9,196 bases of DNA, from positions 1-9,196 of the forward strand of contig DVKA01000157.1 in the NCBI GenBank assembly GCA_018716365.1. The letters run 5' to 3'. Both the position numbers and the translations under genes were made by a program. Each line of letters starts with the position of its first letter. Positions within the stretch are counted from its first letter, which is position 1. The stretch comes from Candidatus Caccocola faecipullorum. Its GTDB lineage: Bacteria > Synergistota > Synergistia > Synergistales > Synergistaceae. A model generated the notes under the pieces. It was given only the letters and a program-made list of their open reading frames with translations. It was not told the origin of the DNA and did no database searches. Positions 1 to 6,002 of this stretch are shown here, piece by piece.

Positions 1-310
1 CTGTCAAAAACGTCTGACGCTCCGAAAAAAGCGCTTCATTCTGCGCGCCGTCATGCGTCTGGCGGTGCGGCCGCGGCTTAGAAGTGCGCCGCGTGCATGA
101 TTTTTTCCGCTTTAACGGCTTTAAAAGAGTATTTTCAATTTGACTTACATTGATTATTATTTTGTCGTTTTTCATCTTTCGAAGCGCGCCGCGCGCTTTT
201 GGCTGTTTCGTACTGCAAGGCTTTATATTTTATTTATCGGGGCTTCAAAATTTATATATAAATATAAAAAATACAGTTTTATTATATAAATGATAAAAAA
301 ATAGTTGTCA
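1..310. other. Gene-poor, AT-rich left flank
   Basis: No convincing gene lies here. The first 110 bases are GC-rich and the rest is very AT-rich, including a perfect 14-bp palindrome (ATTTATATATAAAT, 250-263). Two weak coding possibilities exist. A + frame is open from the window edge to a TAG at 79-81 and could be the last residues of an upstream gene. A minus-strand frame starts with ATG at 175 and stays open to the edge (58 codons), but it lacks a good ribosome binding site and its residues (many K, R, T, S) suggest no family. The AT-rich tract just upstream of the 311-339 promoter could act as an UP element. Confidence 0.5.
182..200 (+). terminator. Possible intrinsic terminator
   Basis: A perfect 7-bp inverted repeat (AAGCGCG, 3-nt loop, CGCGCTT) runs straight into TTTT. 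It would end a + transcript entering from the left edge of the window. The stem is short and the T-run is modest, so this is only plausible. Confidence 0.4.
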
Positions 311-320
311 TTGACTGACA
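306..320. promoter_or_regulatory. Candidate operator overlapping the -35 box
   Basis: TGTCA-N5-TGACA is a perfect dyad whose spacer is TTGAC, part of the -35 element. Binding here would block polymerase. The nearest candidate ligand is the XRE/cupin protein encoded 90 bases downstream, since such regulators commonly repress their own genes. This is inferred from position and symmetry only. Confidence 0.35.
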
Positions 321-339
321 CTATTGGTGGGGCTATACT
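311..339 (+). promoter_or_regulatory. Sigma70-type promoter of the XRE/cupin regulator
   Basis: TTGACT (311-316) is followed by exactly 17 bases and TATACT (334-339), a near-consensus sigma70 promoter; transcription would start near 346. The -35 box sits inside a perfect TGTCA-N5-TGACA palindrome (306-320), the usual place for an autoregulatory operator. A very AT-rich tract lies directly upstream. Confidence 0.65.
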
Positions 340-411
340 TTTTTCAGAGGAATTTAATATGTAAAATCAAGGGCATATCTTCATACTTTTTAACGAAAGC
401 GGGGCGACGCT

Positions 412-954
412 ATGAGTTTCGCAGAAACCATAAGACGGTATCGAAAGGAGCGCGGATGGACGCTGGAAGCGCTTTCTAAGCGCGCCGGCCTGTCGGTCGC
501 CCAGCTCTCTAAGTTGGAGACTGGAAAGTCGGAGCCGAGTATCGACAGCCTGCGCAAGCTTGCGGCGGTTTACGGCGTGGCCGTCTCCGCTTTGACGCAG
601 CCGGAGGGGCGCGAGCCGCTCGCGCCGGTGCGCAGGGGCGGCGGCTTCGTCGTGCAGGCGGGGGAGGACGGGCGCGTGACGCTGCGTTATCTGACGATGC
701 GGCGCAGCGCGAAGATGCAGCCGGTCGAGGCGGCGCTGCCTGGCGGCGCGACGCTTGAACTCGGACAGCCCGCGCCAGGCGAGGCGTTTTTCTACGTCGT
801 CAGCGGCAGGGTCAGTTTCTATTACGGCGGCGGAAGCTGCGAGATGGGCGCGGGCGATTCGCTTTATTACGACGGTTTCGTTCCGCACCGCTGGGAGAAC
901 GTCGGCGAAGAGGAGGCTGTGCTTGTCCTCTGCGGCGATATGCCCTCGGTCTGA
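412..954 (+). CDS. XRE-family regulator with C-terminal cupin domain
   Basis: A 180-residue DNA-binding transcription factor. Residues about 5-62 form an XRE/Cro-type helix-turn-helix: the TLEALSKRAGLS stretch gives the first helices and VAQLSKLETGKS the recognition helix. Residues about 105-175 form a cupin_2 barrel, normally the effector-sensing part in this family (as in PuuR-type regulators). The second cupin motif is present (PHRWEN, H159 and N163). The first lacks the usual HxH metal ligands (PGEAFFYVVSG at 122-132), so ligand sensing is probably not through a canonical metal site. An in-frame stop at 391-393 makes the ATG at 412 the only sensible start. The ribosome binding site is poor (AAGCGGGG), suggesting low expression. 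The strong upstream promoter with an embedded dyad suggests autoregulation. The terminator at 974-999 separates it from the dehydrogenase gene, a plausible target. Its effector is unknown. Confidence 0.9.
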   Translation: MSFAETIRRYRKERGWTLEALSKRAGLSVAQLSKLETGKSEPSIDSLRKLAAVYGVAVSALTQPEGREPLAPVRRGGGFVVQAGEDGRVTLRYLTMRRSAKMQPVEAALPGGATLELGQPAPGEAFFYVVSGRVSFYYGGGSCEMGAGDSLYYDGFVPHRWENVGEEEAVLVLCGDMPSV

Positions 955-973
955 ATATCTGAAGAACGGTGAG

Positions 974-999
974 TCCCCGCCGCGCGGCGGGGATTTTTT
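974..999 (+). terminator. Intrinsic terminator of the XRE/cupin gene
   Basis: A perfect 8-bp GC-rich stem (TCCCCGCC / GGCGGGGA) with a GCGC loop is followed by six T residues. It lies 20 bases after the regulator's stop codon and is a textbook Rho-independent terminator. Confidence 0.9.
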
Positions 1000-1031
1000 A
1001 TGTGCGGAGAAATTTTTAGCATAAAACGGCT

Positions 1032-1073
1032 GGCTCTTGACTTTGAGCCGGCTTTAAGTGGTATTTTTATAAT
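1032..1073 (+). promoter_or_regulatory. Probable promoter and dyad upstream of the dehydrogenase
   Basis: A perfect TATAAT (1068-1073) lies 47 bases before the dehydrogenase start. The best -35 is TTGAGC (1043-1048), with a long 19-base spacer; the closer match TTGACT (1037-1042) would be 25 bases away, which is too far. The -35 area is covered by a GGCTC-N8-GAGCC dyad (1032-1049), a possible operator. The suboptimal spacer would fit a promoter that needs activation. Confidence 0.4.
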
Positions 1074-1119
1074 GATGGATTTAAGATAAGAGATATAGTC
1101 TGAAAGGAGAAAGATATAA

Positions 1120-2292
1120 ATGGATAAATTTCTGATGTACGTACCGACGAAGGCATTTTTCGGCGCGGGCGAGCTGAACAACCTGCACAAGCAGGCGCTG
1201 CCCGGGAAGAGGGCGATGCTCGTAATTTCCAACGGAAAGTCCACGCGCGAAAACGGCTACCTCGCGCGCACTGAGGAGCAGCTTGCAAAGGCGGGCGTAG
1301 AATATTTCGTATTCGACAGAGTCGAGGCGAACCCGCTGAAGTCCACGGTAATGGCGGGCGGCGCATTCGCGCGCGAGCACAGCTGCGACTTCGTCGTCGC
1401 GCTCGGCGGCGGCAGCGTAATGGACGCCTCAAAGGCCATCGCGCTGATGGCGACGAACGGCGGCGACCTCTGGGATTACGTGCAGAGCGGCACGGGCGGA
1501 CGCAAAACGCCGGAGCGCGACCCGCTGCCGATAGTTGCGATAACGACTACCGCGGGCACGGGCTCCGAGACGGACTCTGGCGGCGTCATCACGAACCCCG
1601 AAACGCACGAGAAAACGGGAATCGTCAGCGAAAAATTCTTCCCTGTGATTGCGATAGTAGACCCCGAGCTGATGACGAGCGTCCCGCCGAAATTCACCGC
1701 CTATCAGGGCTTCGACGCTCTTTTCCACAGCACCGAGGGTTACATCTCGAACAAGGCGAACCTCATGAGCGACATGGTCGCCATCACCGCGATAGAGAAC
1801 GTCGGCCGCAACCTTGCGGCGACTGTGCGTGACGGCAAGGATCTCGACGCGCGCGCGAAGGTCGCCTTCGGCAACTACCTATCGGGAATCCAGATGTGCG
1901 TCGGATGCTGCACGAGCGAGCACTCGCTTGAGCACGCGATGAGCGCCTACCACCAGGAGCTTCCGCACGGCGCGGGGCTCATAATGATAAGCCTCGCCTA
2001 CTACGAATTCTTCATCAAAAAAGGCGTCGCGCCCGAGCGCTTCGTGCGCATGGCGCAGGCGATGGGCATGACGGAGGCCTCGAAGCCGGAGGACTTCCTG
2101 ACCGCGCTTGCGAACCTCCAACGCGAATGCGGCGTCGACAACCTCAAAATGTCCGACTACGGCATCACTCCCGACGAATTTGAGAAGATGGCGAAAAACG
2201 CTATGGATTCGATGTGCTGGCTCTTCGTCAACGACCGCGTAGAGCTCTCCGTCGAGGACTGCGTCGAAATTTACGCGAAGTCGTATAAATAA
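1120..2292 (+). CDS. Iron-containing alcohol dehydrogenase
   Basis: A 390-residue cytosolic group III (iron-dependent) alcohol dehydrogenase, the usual family length, interconverting an alcohol and an aldehyde or ketone with NAD(P)H. The N-terminal half is the nucleotide-binding fold, with the GGGS signature at 96-99 and the TTTAGTGSE segment near 144-152. The C-terminal half supplies the metal ligands: D199 and H203 in GFDALFH, then H268 and H283, with H272 also in the site. These match D196/H200/H263/H277 (and H267) of lactaldehyde reductase FucO, so the enzyme looks intact. The start has a good site (GAAAGGAGA, about 10 bases upstream). It is followed after 11 bases by a small cupin gene, with which it is probably cotranscribed. 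The substrate cannot be read from sequence; the family covers 1,3-propanediol, butanol, lactaldehyde and others, so no gene symbol is given. The upstream XRE/cupin factor may regulate it. Confidence 0.93.
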   Translation: MDKFLMYVPTKAFFGAGELNNLHKQALPGKRAMLVISNGKSTRENGYLARTEEQLAKAGVEYFVFDRVEANPLKSTVMAGGAFAREHSCDFVVALGGGSVMDASKAIALMATNGGDLWDYVQSGTGGRKTPERDPLPIVAITTTAGTGSETDSGGVITNPETHEKTGIVSEKFFPVIAIVDPELMTSVPPKFTAYQGFDALFHSTEGYISNKANLMSDMVAITAIENVGRNLAATVRDGKDLDARAKVAFGNYLSGIQMCVGCCTSEHSLEHAMSAYHQELPHGAGLIMISLAYYEFFIKKGVAPERFVRMAQAMGMTEASKPEDFLTALANLQRECGVDNLKMSDYGITPDEFEKMAKNAMDSMCWLFVNDRVELSVEDCVEIYAKSYK

Positions 2293-2303
2293 GAGGCGCG
2301 CAG

Positions 2304-2699
2304 ATGACTGATTTCAAAGATAGCCTGATTTTCCCCGCGGGGGAAAGGTTCGACAATGAAAACTTCAGCGGCGAAGTCTGGCTTAAAATGCTGACTGGGA
2401 TGCCATGCCCCGTCGCGAACGTAACCTTTGCTCCGGCCTGCCGCAACAACTGGCACACCCATCGCGGCGGGCAGATCCTGCTCGTCACGGCTGGGCGCGG
2501 CTTCTATCAGGAATGGGGCAAAGAGGCGCGCGAACTCCGCGCCGGCGACGTCGTAGAAATCCCAGCCGAAGTCAAACACTGGCACGGCGCGGCCCCGGAT
2601 TCGTGGTTCTCGCACATAGCGATGGAGATCCACCCTGAACTCGGCCCCGCGACATGGCTCGAACCGGTTTCGGAAGAGGAATACGGGAAGCTGAAATAA
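2304..2699 (+). CDS. Small cupin-domain protein, mandelonitrile-lyase-like
   Basis: A 131-residue single-domain cupin. The metal motif is clear: WHTHRGGQ gives H51, H53 and Q57, and KHWHG gives H92 and H94. This matches the arrangement in the manganese cupins related to bacterial (R)-hydroxynitrile lyases and to the cupins associated with carboxymuconolactone decarboxylases. The VTAGRGFYQEWG and GDVVEIPAEVKHWHGAAP stretches are typical of that subgroup. It lies 11 bases after the dehydrogenase stop, with GAGG (2293-2296) as ribosome binding site, and ends at a strong terminator, so the two genes form an operon. A role on the aldehyde or alcohol handled by the dehydrogenase is a guess. The family contains both enzymes and proteins of unknown function, so the activity is not assigned. 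Confidence 0.85.
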   Translation: MTDFKDSLIFPAGERFDNENFSGEVWLKMLTGMPCPVANVTFAPACRNNWHTHRGGQILLVTAGRGFYQEWGKEARELRAGDVVEIPAEVKHWHGAAPDSWFSHIAMEIHPELGPATWLEPVSEEEYGKLK

Positions 2700-2732
2700 A
2701 AACATACCGTTTTTTCAGATATTGCTGCGGCG

Positions 2733-2765
2733 AAAGCGGCTCAGTATAGAGCCGCTTTTGCTTTT
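2733..2765 (+). terminator. Intrinsic terminator of the dehydrogenase-cupin operon
   Basis: A perfect 10-bp stem (AAAGCGGCTC / GAGCCGCTTT) with a 6-nt loop runs into TTTTGCTTTT. It lies 33 bases after the cupin stop codon. Confidence 0.9.
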
Positions 2766-2771
2766 ATGAGA

Positions 2772-2777
2772 TATAAT
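2772..2777 (+). promoter_or_regulatory. Possible -10 box of the MFS transporter gene
   Basis: A perfect TATAAT follows directly after the operon terminator, 54 bases before the preferred transporter start. No good -35 hexamer is seen at 16-18 bases upstream, where terminator sequence lies, so strength is uncertain. Confidence 0.35.
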
Positions 2778-2831
2778 GTCGCCGGTCTGTGCCAGTATTA
2801 TATTTTTGATTTGAACGGGAGACGGCTTGAT

Positions 2832-4097
2832 ATGGACGGCAATAACGGCGGCAGATTTTTTTCTTCTCTTTTCTTTCGGCTCTGGATACCGTTCGGCTTC
2901 GCCTTTTTTCTGGGAATGTTCATCGGCAGCGTCAATTCCGTGCTTGCGCCGTATATTACGGAGGAGTTCTCGCTCACTCCCGCCGCTCTCGGCTTCGTCT
3001 CCTCAATGAATCTCGCCGCGTTCGGCGCTGCGCAGCTTCCGCTCGGCCTGATGCTGGATCGTTTCGGGGGGAGGAAGACTCTCATTGCGATGCTGTCGTT
3101 CGCGTTGGCCGGGACGTTCCTCTTCGCCTGCGCCCAGAGCTACGTCATGCTTATCTGCGCGCGGGCCCTCATCGGCTTCGGCTTCGCGGCGGCCCTCATG
3201 TCCGCCTTCAAATCGTTCGCGCACTGGCTGCCGCAGGAATACCTGCCGCTTGCCTTCAGCCTCGAAAGTCTGATGGGCGGAATCGGCGTAATGTCGGCGA
3301 CGCGGCCCGTCACGCTGGCGCTTCAGTACCGTTCATGGAGGGAAATAATGTTCGCCGCATCGGCTGCCGTCCTGATCGCAATACTGCTGCTCGTTTTCCT
3401 CGCGCCCAGAGAGGCCGCAGGCAGGGGCGGCGGGCGGCAGAGCCTGCTGCGCGCGGCTAAAGAGATGTTCGGCTTCGTGACGGATAAAAGGTTCCTCTAC
3501 GTGGCCCCCGTGGTCGCTGTGGCCGACGGCGTTCTTTTCGCCTTTGCTTATCTGTGGATAGGGCCGTGGCTCAGGGACGTCGCCATGCTGGACGGCTCGG
3601 AGATTGGGCTGATGATGCTGCTGAGCTCGACGGGCATAGCCGCCGGATACCTTATGAACGGCGTGATAGCGAGCTTCCTCTCCAGAAAAGGATGGCTGAC
3701 GTGGGAGGAATTCTATTTCTTCGCGGGGTTTTTATTCTCGGTCTTTATCGCGGCGATTATATTTTTCGGCGGCGCTGCGGCTCCGCTCTGGTGCTGCGTA
3801 ATGTTCTGCTCGACGATGACGATGATCTCATTTTCGATTACGGGCCGGCTGTTTGAACCGGACGTCGCAGGGCGCGCCTTTTCGCTGCTCAACTTCACGA
3901 TTTTCGTCGTCTCTTTCCTTTTGCAGTGGTTTATCGGCGTGATTATCAATCTATATCCAGTGTCCGGCGGGAAATTCGCAGCCGAGGGCTACCATTGGGC
4001 GCTTGTCTTCATACTTGCGTTAAGCGCCGCCGCGCTCGCGCATCTTTTCTTCGCTCTGCCGAAGCTGAAAAAACTCGGCAAAAATCCTAAATTATAA
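2832..4097 (+). CDS. Major facilitator superfamily transporter
   Basis: An inner-membrane secondary transporter of 421 residues, typical for a 12-helix MFS protein. Alternating hydrophobic stretches run from about residue 16 to 408. The loop after the second helix carries the MFS motif A (GLMLDRFGGRK, residues 72-82, with the conserved D76 and R77). A polar central loop near 192-218 divides the two halves. An upstream in-frame ATG at 2766 would add 22 residues, but it has no ribosome binding site and abuts the terminator. The ATG at 2832 has CGGGAG nine bases upstream and is preferred. The gene follows a terminator and is its own transcription unit. Its 3' end overlaps the convergent Nudix gene by 11 bases. 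Substrate unknown; the general look (short loops, motif A only) fits organic anion or drug-type MFS families. Proximity to the dehydrogenase does not prove a link. Confidence 0.88.
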   Translation: MDGNNGGRFFSSLFFRLWIPFGFAFFLGMFIGSVNSVLAPYITEEFSLTPAALGFVSSMNLAAFGAAQLPLGLMLDRFGGRKTLIAMLSFALAGTFLFACAQSYVMLICARALIGFGFAAALMSAFKSFAHWLPQEYLPLAFSLESLMGGIGVMSATRPVTLALQYRSWREIMFAASAAVLIAILLLVFLAPREAAGRGGGRQSLLRAAKEMFGFVTDKRFLYVAPVVAVADGVLFAFAYLWIGPWLRDVAMLDGSEIGLMMLLSSTGIAAGYLMNGVIASFLSRKGWLTWEEFYFFAGFLFSVFIAAIIFFGGAAAPLWCCVMFCSTMTMISFSITGRLFEPDVAGRAFSLLNFTIFVVSFLLQWFIGVIINLYPVSGGKFAAEGYHWALVFILALSAAALAHLFFALPKLKKLGKNPKL

Positions 4098-4575
4098 CCC
4101 CGTCGATGTAATCGAGCAGAGGGTGCAGCTCTCCTGCGGCGCGGAGCTGCCTTATCTCCTCGCGCGAAGCCCAGCGCGCTGCCGTAACCTCTTCGGGCTG
4201 GAGGACGAGCGACGAAAGCGGCGCGTCGATGCGGAAAAGCCAGACATCGTAGAAATCCTGAAAATCGTCGCGGCGCGTCCGGTATATCAGCCGGCCTTCC
4301 TCCGGCGCCAGTACGATTCCAAGCTCTTCGCGCACCTCGCGCACTCCCGCGGTAAGGCTGTCTTCTCCGGCGAGCACGCCGCCGCCGGTGCATTCCCAGA
4401 AATTCGGGAACTTCTTCGCCGGATGGCGCTTCGACAGTAAATATTCGCCGCGCCCGTTCGTCAGCCAGACGCTCACGGAGAGCGTATAAAACCCGCGGGG
4501 CACCGGATCGCCGCGTTTCATCGTCGTTCCCGCGCGCCGGCCCGCCGCGTCGTAAAGGTCCCAGATTTCTGCCAT
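4087..4575 (-). CDS. Nudix hydrolase
   Basis: A 162-residue cytosolic Nudix protein. The complete Nudix box GX5EX7REUXEEXGU lies at residues 65-87 (G65, E71, R79-E80, E83-E84, G86), so the Mg-binding catalytic helix is intact. The N-terminus (EIWDLYDAAGRRAG) and the WECTGGG entry to the box resemble the subgroup annotated as YfcD-like or isopentenyl-diphosphate-isomerase-like Nudix proteins. Members of that group mostly have unproven substrates, so only pyrophosphate-bond hydrolysis is claimed. A much longer open frame extends upstream, but the ATG at 4575 is the start: AAGGAGG and a nearer GGAG precede it, and the residues beyond it look non-coding and run antisense to the PsuG-like gene. 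The gene is divergent from that gene and its 3' end overlaps the MFS transporter gene. Confidence 0.88.
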   Translation of the reverse strand: MAEIWDLYDAAGRRAGTTMKRGDPVPRGFYTLSVSVWLTNGRGEYLLSKRHPAKKFPNFWECTGGGVLAGEDSLTAGVREVREELGIVLAPEEGRLIYRTRRDDFQDFYDVWLFRIDAPLSSLVLQPEEVTAARWASREEIRQLRAAGELHPLLDYIDGVII

Positions 4576-4622
4576 TTCCCGCTCCGGCCTCCTTTTTGCA
4601 AGCCGCTGATTTTCCGTCACAC

Positions 4623-4651
4623 AATATAATCCGCTCCGGCTCCGCGCGCAA
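4623..4651 (-). promoter_or_regulatory. Candidate promoter of the Nudix gene
   Basis: Read on the minus strand, TTGCGC (4651-4646) and TATATT (4628-4623) are separated by 17 bases. This would start a transcript near 4616 with a roughly 40-base leader carrying the Shine-Dalgarno sequence. Confidence 0.4.
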
Positions 4652-4704
4652 GGAGTTCCGTTTGTGCGTAAGCTGTAAAACTTTTTCTGGGCTGTCCGCG
4701 TTTC

Positions 4705-4710
4705 TATAAT
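4705..4710 (+). promoter_or_regulatory. Candidate -10 box of the PsuG-like gene
   Basis: A perfect TATAAT lies 58 bases before the glycosidase start. The -35 position is only T-rich (around 4682-4687), so the match is partial. Confidence 0.35.
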
Positions 4711-4767
4711 TTTGGCTGACGGAAATGTAAAATACTTCATATAAATAAGAGCGGGAGGTGAGTAAAA

Positions 4768-5625
4768 ATGACGGATTTTAACGCGGCTTGCGGCGGCGGC
4801 GCGCCTGTTGGAACGGCGCGGAATTTGGACGGCGCGCGGGCGGGCGCGCCCGCTTTCCTCGTCGAGAGCTGCCTGCTCACGTTCGGCCTCGCGTCGGTGG
4901 GCGGCGAAGAACTCGCAAAGCGCTGGTATGACGCCGGACTGGAGAAGGCCGCAATATGCTGGGTGCAGAAAGGTAAAATCATGGCTGGGACTATGGAAGA
5001 GTATCTTCCGTTCCGCAGCTCGCGCCCGCGCGGCAAATTCTCGGCCGCCCGTATCGAATCCGCGCTCGCGGAGAAACTTTCCGGCGCGCTCACGGCGTCG
5101 GGGACGATGGAGGCCTGCCGCCGCCTCGGCGTGCCGTGCGCGGTGTCGTGCGGAATCGGCGGCTTTGAAGGAACGAAGGAGGAAGCGCCCTGCTACGACC
5201 TTCTCGCGCTGCGCGACCTGCCCGCGGCGCTCGTCTGCACGTCGCCGAAGGATATGCTCGACATCGCGGCGACCATAGGCTGGCTGCGCGGCGCGGGAGT
5301 GCGCGTCCTCGGATGCGGAAGCGCCTTCTGCACCGGCTACCTCTTCAACGGCGCGCCAGTCGCGCTCGACGGCGAATGGAACGGCGAAGAATGCGCGCCG
5401 CATACGCTTATCCTGCGAGGAATTGCGCCGGAGCTGCGCCTTAAAGATAATGAGATCCTCGCGCGCGCAGTCGACGAAGGCCGGGAGGCGGAACGCGCAG
5501 GAAAATACTACCACCCCGCGGTGAACGCAGCGCTCGACCGTATGTCCGGCGGATATTCGTCGGAGATACAGCTCGCTTCGATTATAGAAAACGCGCGCTT
5601 CGCCGCGCGGCTGACCTGCGTTTAG
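4768..5625 (+). CDS. Pseudouridine-5'-phosphate glycosidase family protein (PsuG-like)
   Basis: A 285-residue cytosolic protein of the PsuG/IndA fold, slightly shorter than typical PsuG (about 310). PsuG cleaves pseudouridine 5'-phosphate to uracil and ribose 5-phosphate by a Schiff-base mechanism. From memory of the E. coli enzyme, the catalytic residues line up: E33 in FLVES for E31, K90 in RGKFS for K93, D144 in CYDLLAL for the metal-binding Asp, and K161 in VCTSPKDMLDI for the Schiff-base K166. The CGIGGFEG loop matches the TGGIGGVHRG segment. The NPIPE motif is changed to RGIAPE, and the protein is cysteine-rich compared with typical PsuG, so it is a divergent member whose substrate may differ. 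The start has an excellent site (GGGAGGTGA, 4752-4760). No PsuK kinase or pseudouridine transporter lies in the window. It has its own terminator and is divergent from the Nudix gene. Confidence 0.8.
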   Translation: MTDFNAACGGGAPVGTARNLDGARAGAPAFLVESCLLTFGLASVGGEELAKRWYDAGLEKAAICWVQKGKIMAGTMEEYLPFRSSRPRGKFSAARIESALAEKLSGALTASGTMEACRRLGVPCAVSCGIGGFEGTKEEAPCYDLLALRDLPAALVCTSPKDMLDIAATIGWLRGAGVRVLGCGSAFCTGYLFNGAPVALDGEWNGEECAPHTLILRGIAPELRLKDNEILARAVDEGREAERAGKYYHPAVNAALDRMSGGYSSEIQLASIIENARFAARLTCV

Positions 5626-5665
5626 CGGCGGCGGGATATTTTCAGGCGAATGGAAAATTTTGAAA

Positions 5666-5700
5666 GGGGACGCTCCGCGCGGGGCGTCCCTTCATTTTAT
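5666..5700 (+). terminator. Intrinsic terminator of the PsuG-like gene
   Basis: GGGACGC (5667-5673) pairs perfectly with GCGTCCC (5684-5690). The inner bases CCGCGCGG extend the stem through one T-G pair, giving about 10 bp, followed by TTCATTTTAT. It starts 41 bases after the stop codon. Confidence 0.85.
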
Positions 5701-5987
5701 GCAATCTCATGCGCGGCATGACGGGCGTCCGCGCCGTCGTGGTTTATAGGATAATATTAGTCAAACGTTTAACGCTCTTTTTAATGCGAAAACCTGCCGC
5801 ATTTCGCCGGAACGCGCGGGATTCAGCGCTGTTTCACGAACAGCACAGTATCGTCGAGGCGGCGGAAGCCGTTCGTGTTAAGGCTCATATTCGTCGTAGA
5901 TGTGCATGAAACGAATGTGTTTTTTTTACGGCGTCTGGGCGCGCAGGTTTGTGTAAATGTGATGATAATGGCACGGGAAACAGATAA
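5701..5987. other. Intergenic region with no clear gene
   Basis: No gene with a ribosome binding site is seen on either strand; two short + open frames (66 and 61 codons) have neither. The one protein-like piece is a minus-strand run at 5823-5888, listed separately. The segment includes a run of eight T (5920-5927) and becomes AT-rich towards the structured RNA's promoter. Confidence 0.5.
5823..5888 (-). pseudogene. Possible 3' remnant of a lost gene
   Basis: A 21-codon minus-strand frame ends in GFRRLDDTVLFVKQR and a TGA. Codon ends are strongly GC-rich (17 of 21), like the real genes here and unlike the surrounding AT-rich sequence. There is no ribosome binding site and the frame does not look coding further upstream. 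It resembles the C-terminal strand of a larger enzyme, but I cannot name the family, and a chance open frame is quite possible. Confidence 0.2.
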
Positions 5988-5996
5988 TGGTATAAT
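5988..5996 (+). promoter_or_regulatory. Extended -10 promoter of the structured RNA
   Basis: TGGTATAAT combines a consensus TATAAT (5991-5996) with the TGn extension, which can replace a -35 box; none is evident here. The predicted start is near 6003, just where the structured segment begins. Confidence 0.55.
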
Positions 5997-6002
5997 AAGA
6001 AA

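Noticed and set aside
1..175. Minus-strand open frame (ATG at 175) running off the left edge, 58 codons
   Set aside because: It has only a weak ribosome binding site, an abrupt switch from AT-rich to GC-rich codons, and residues without any domain pattern. Sequence beyond the edge is needed, so it is kept only as a note in the flank entry.
2766..2831. Longer start for the MFS transporter
   Set aside because: It has no ribosome binding site, abuts a terminator, overlaps a likely -10 box, and the extra residues are not membrane-protein-like.
4125..4150. 7-bp inverted repeat GCAGCTC/GAGCTGC as terminator of the MFS gene
   Set aside because: It lies inside the Nudix coding region with a 12-base loop and no T-run on the + strand.
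4576..5514. Upstream extension of the Nudix reading frame to 475 codons
   Set aside because: The extension is antisense to the PsuG-like gene, has low-quality arginine/alanine-rich residues, and the ATG at 4575 has a good ribosome binding site.
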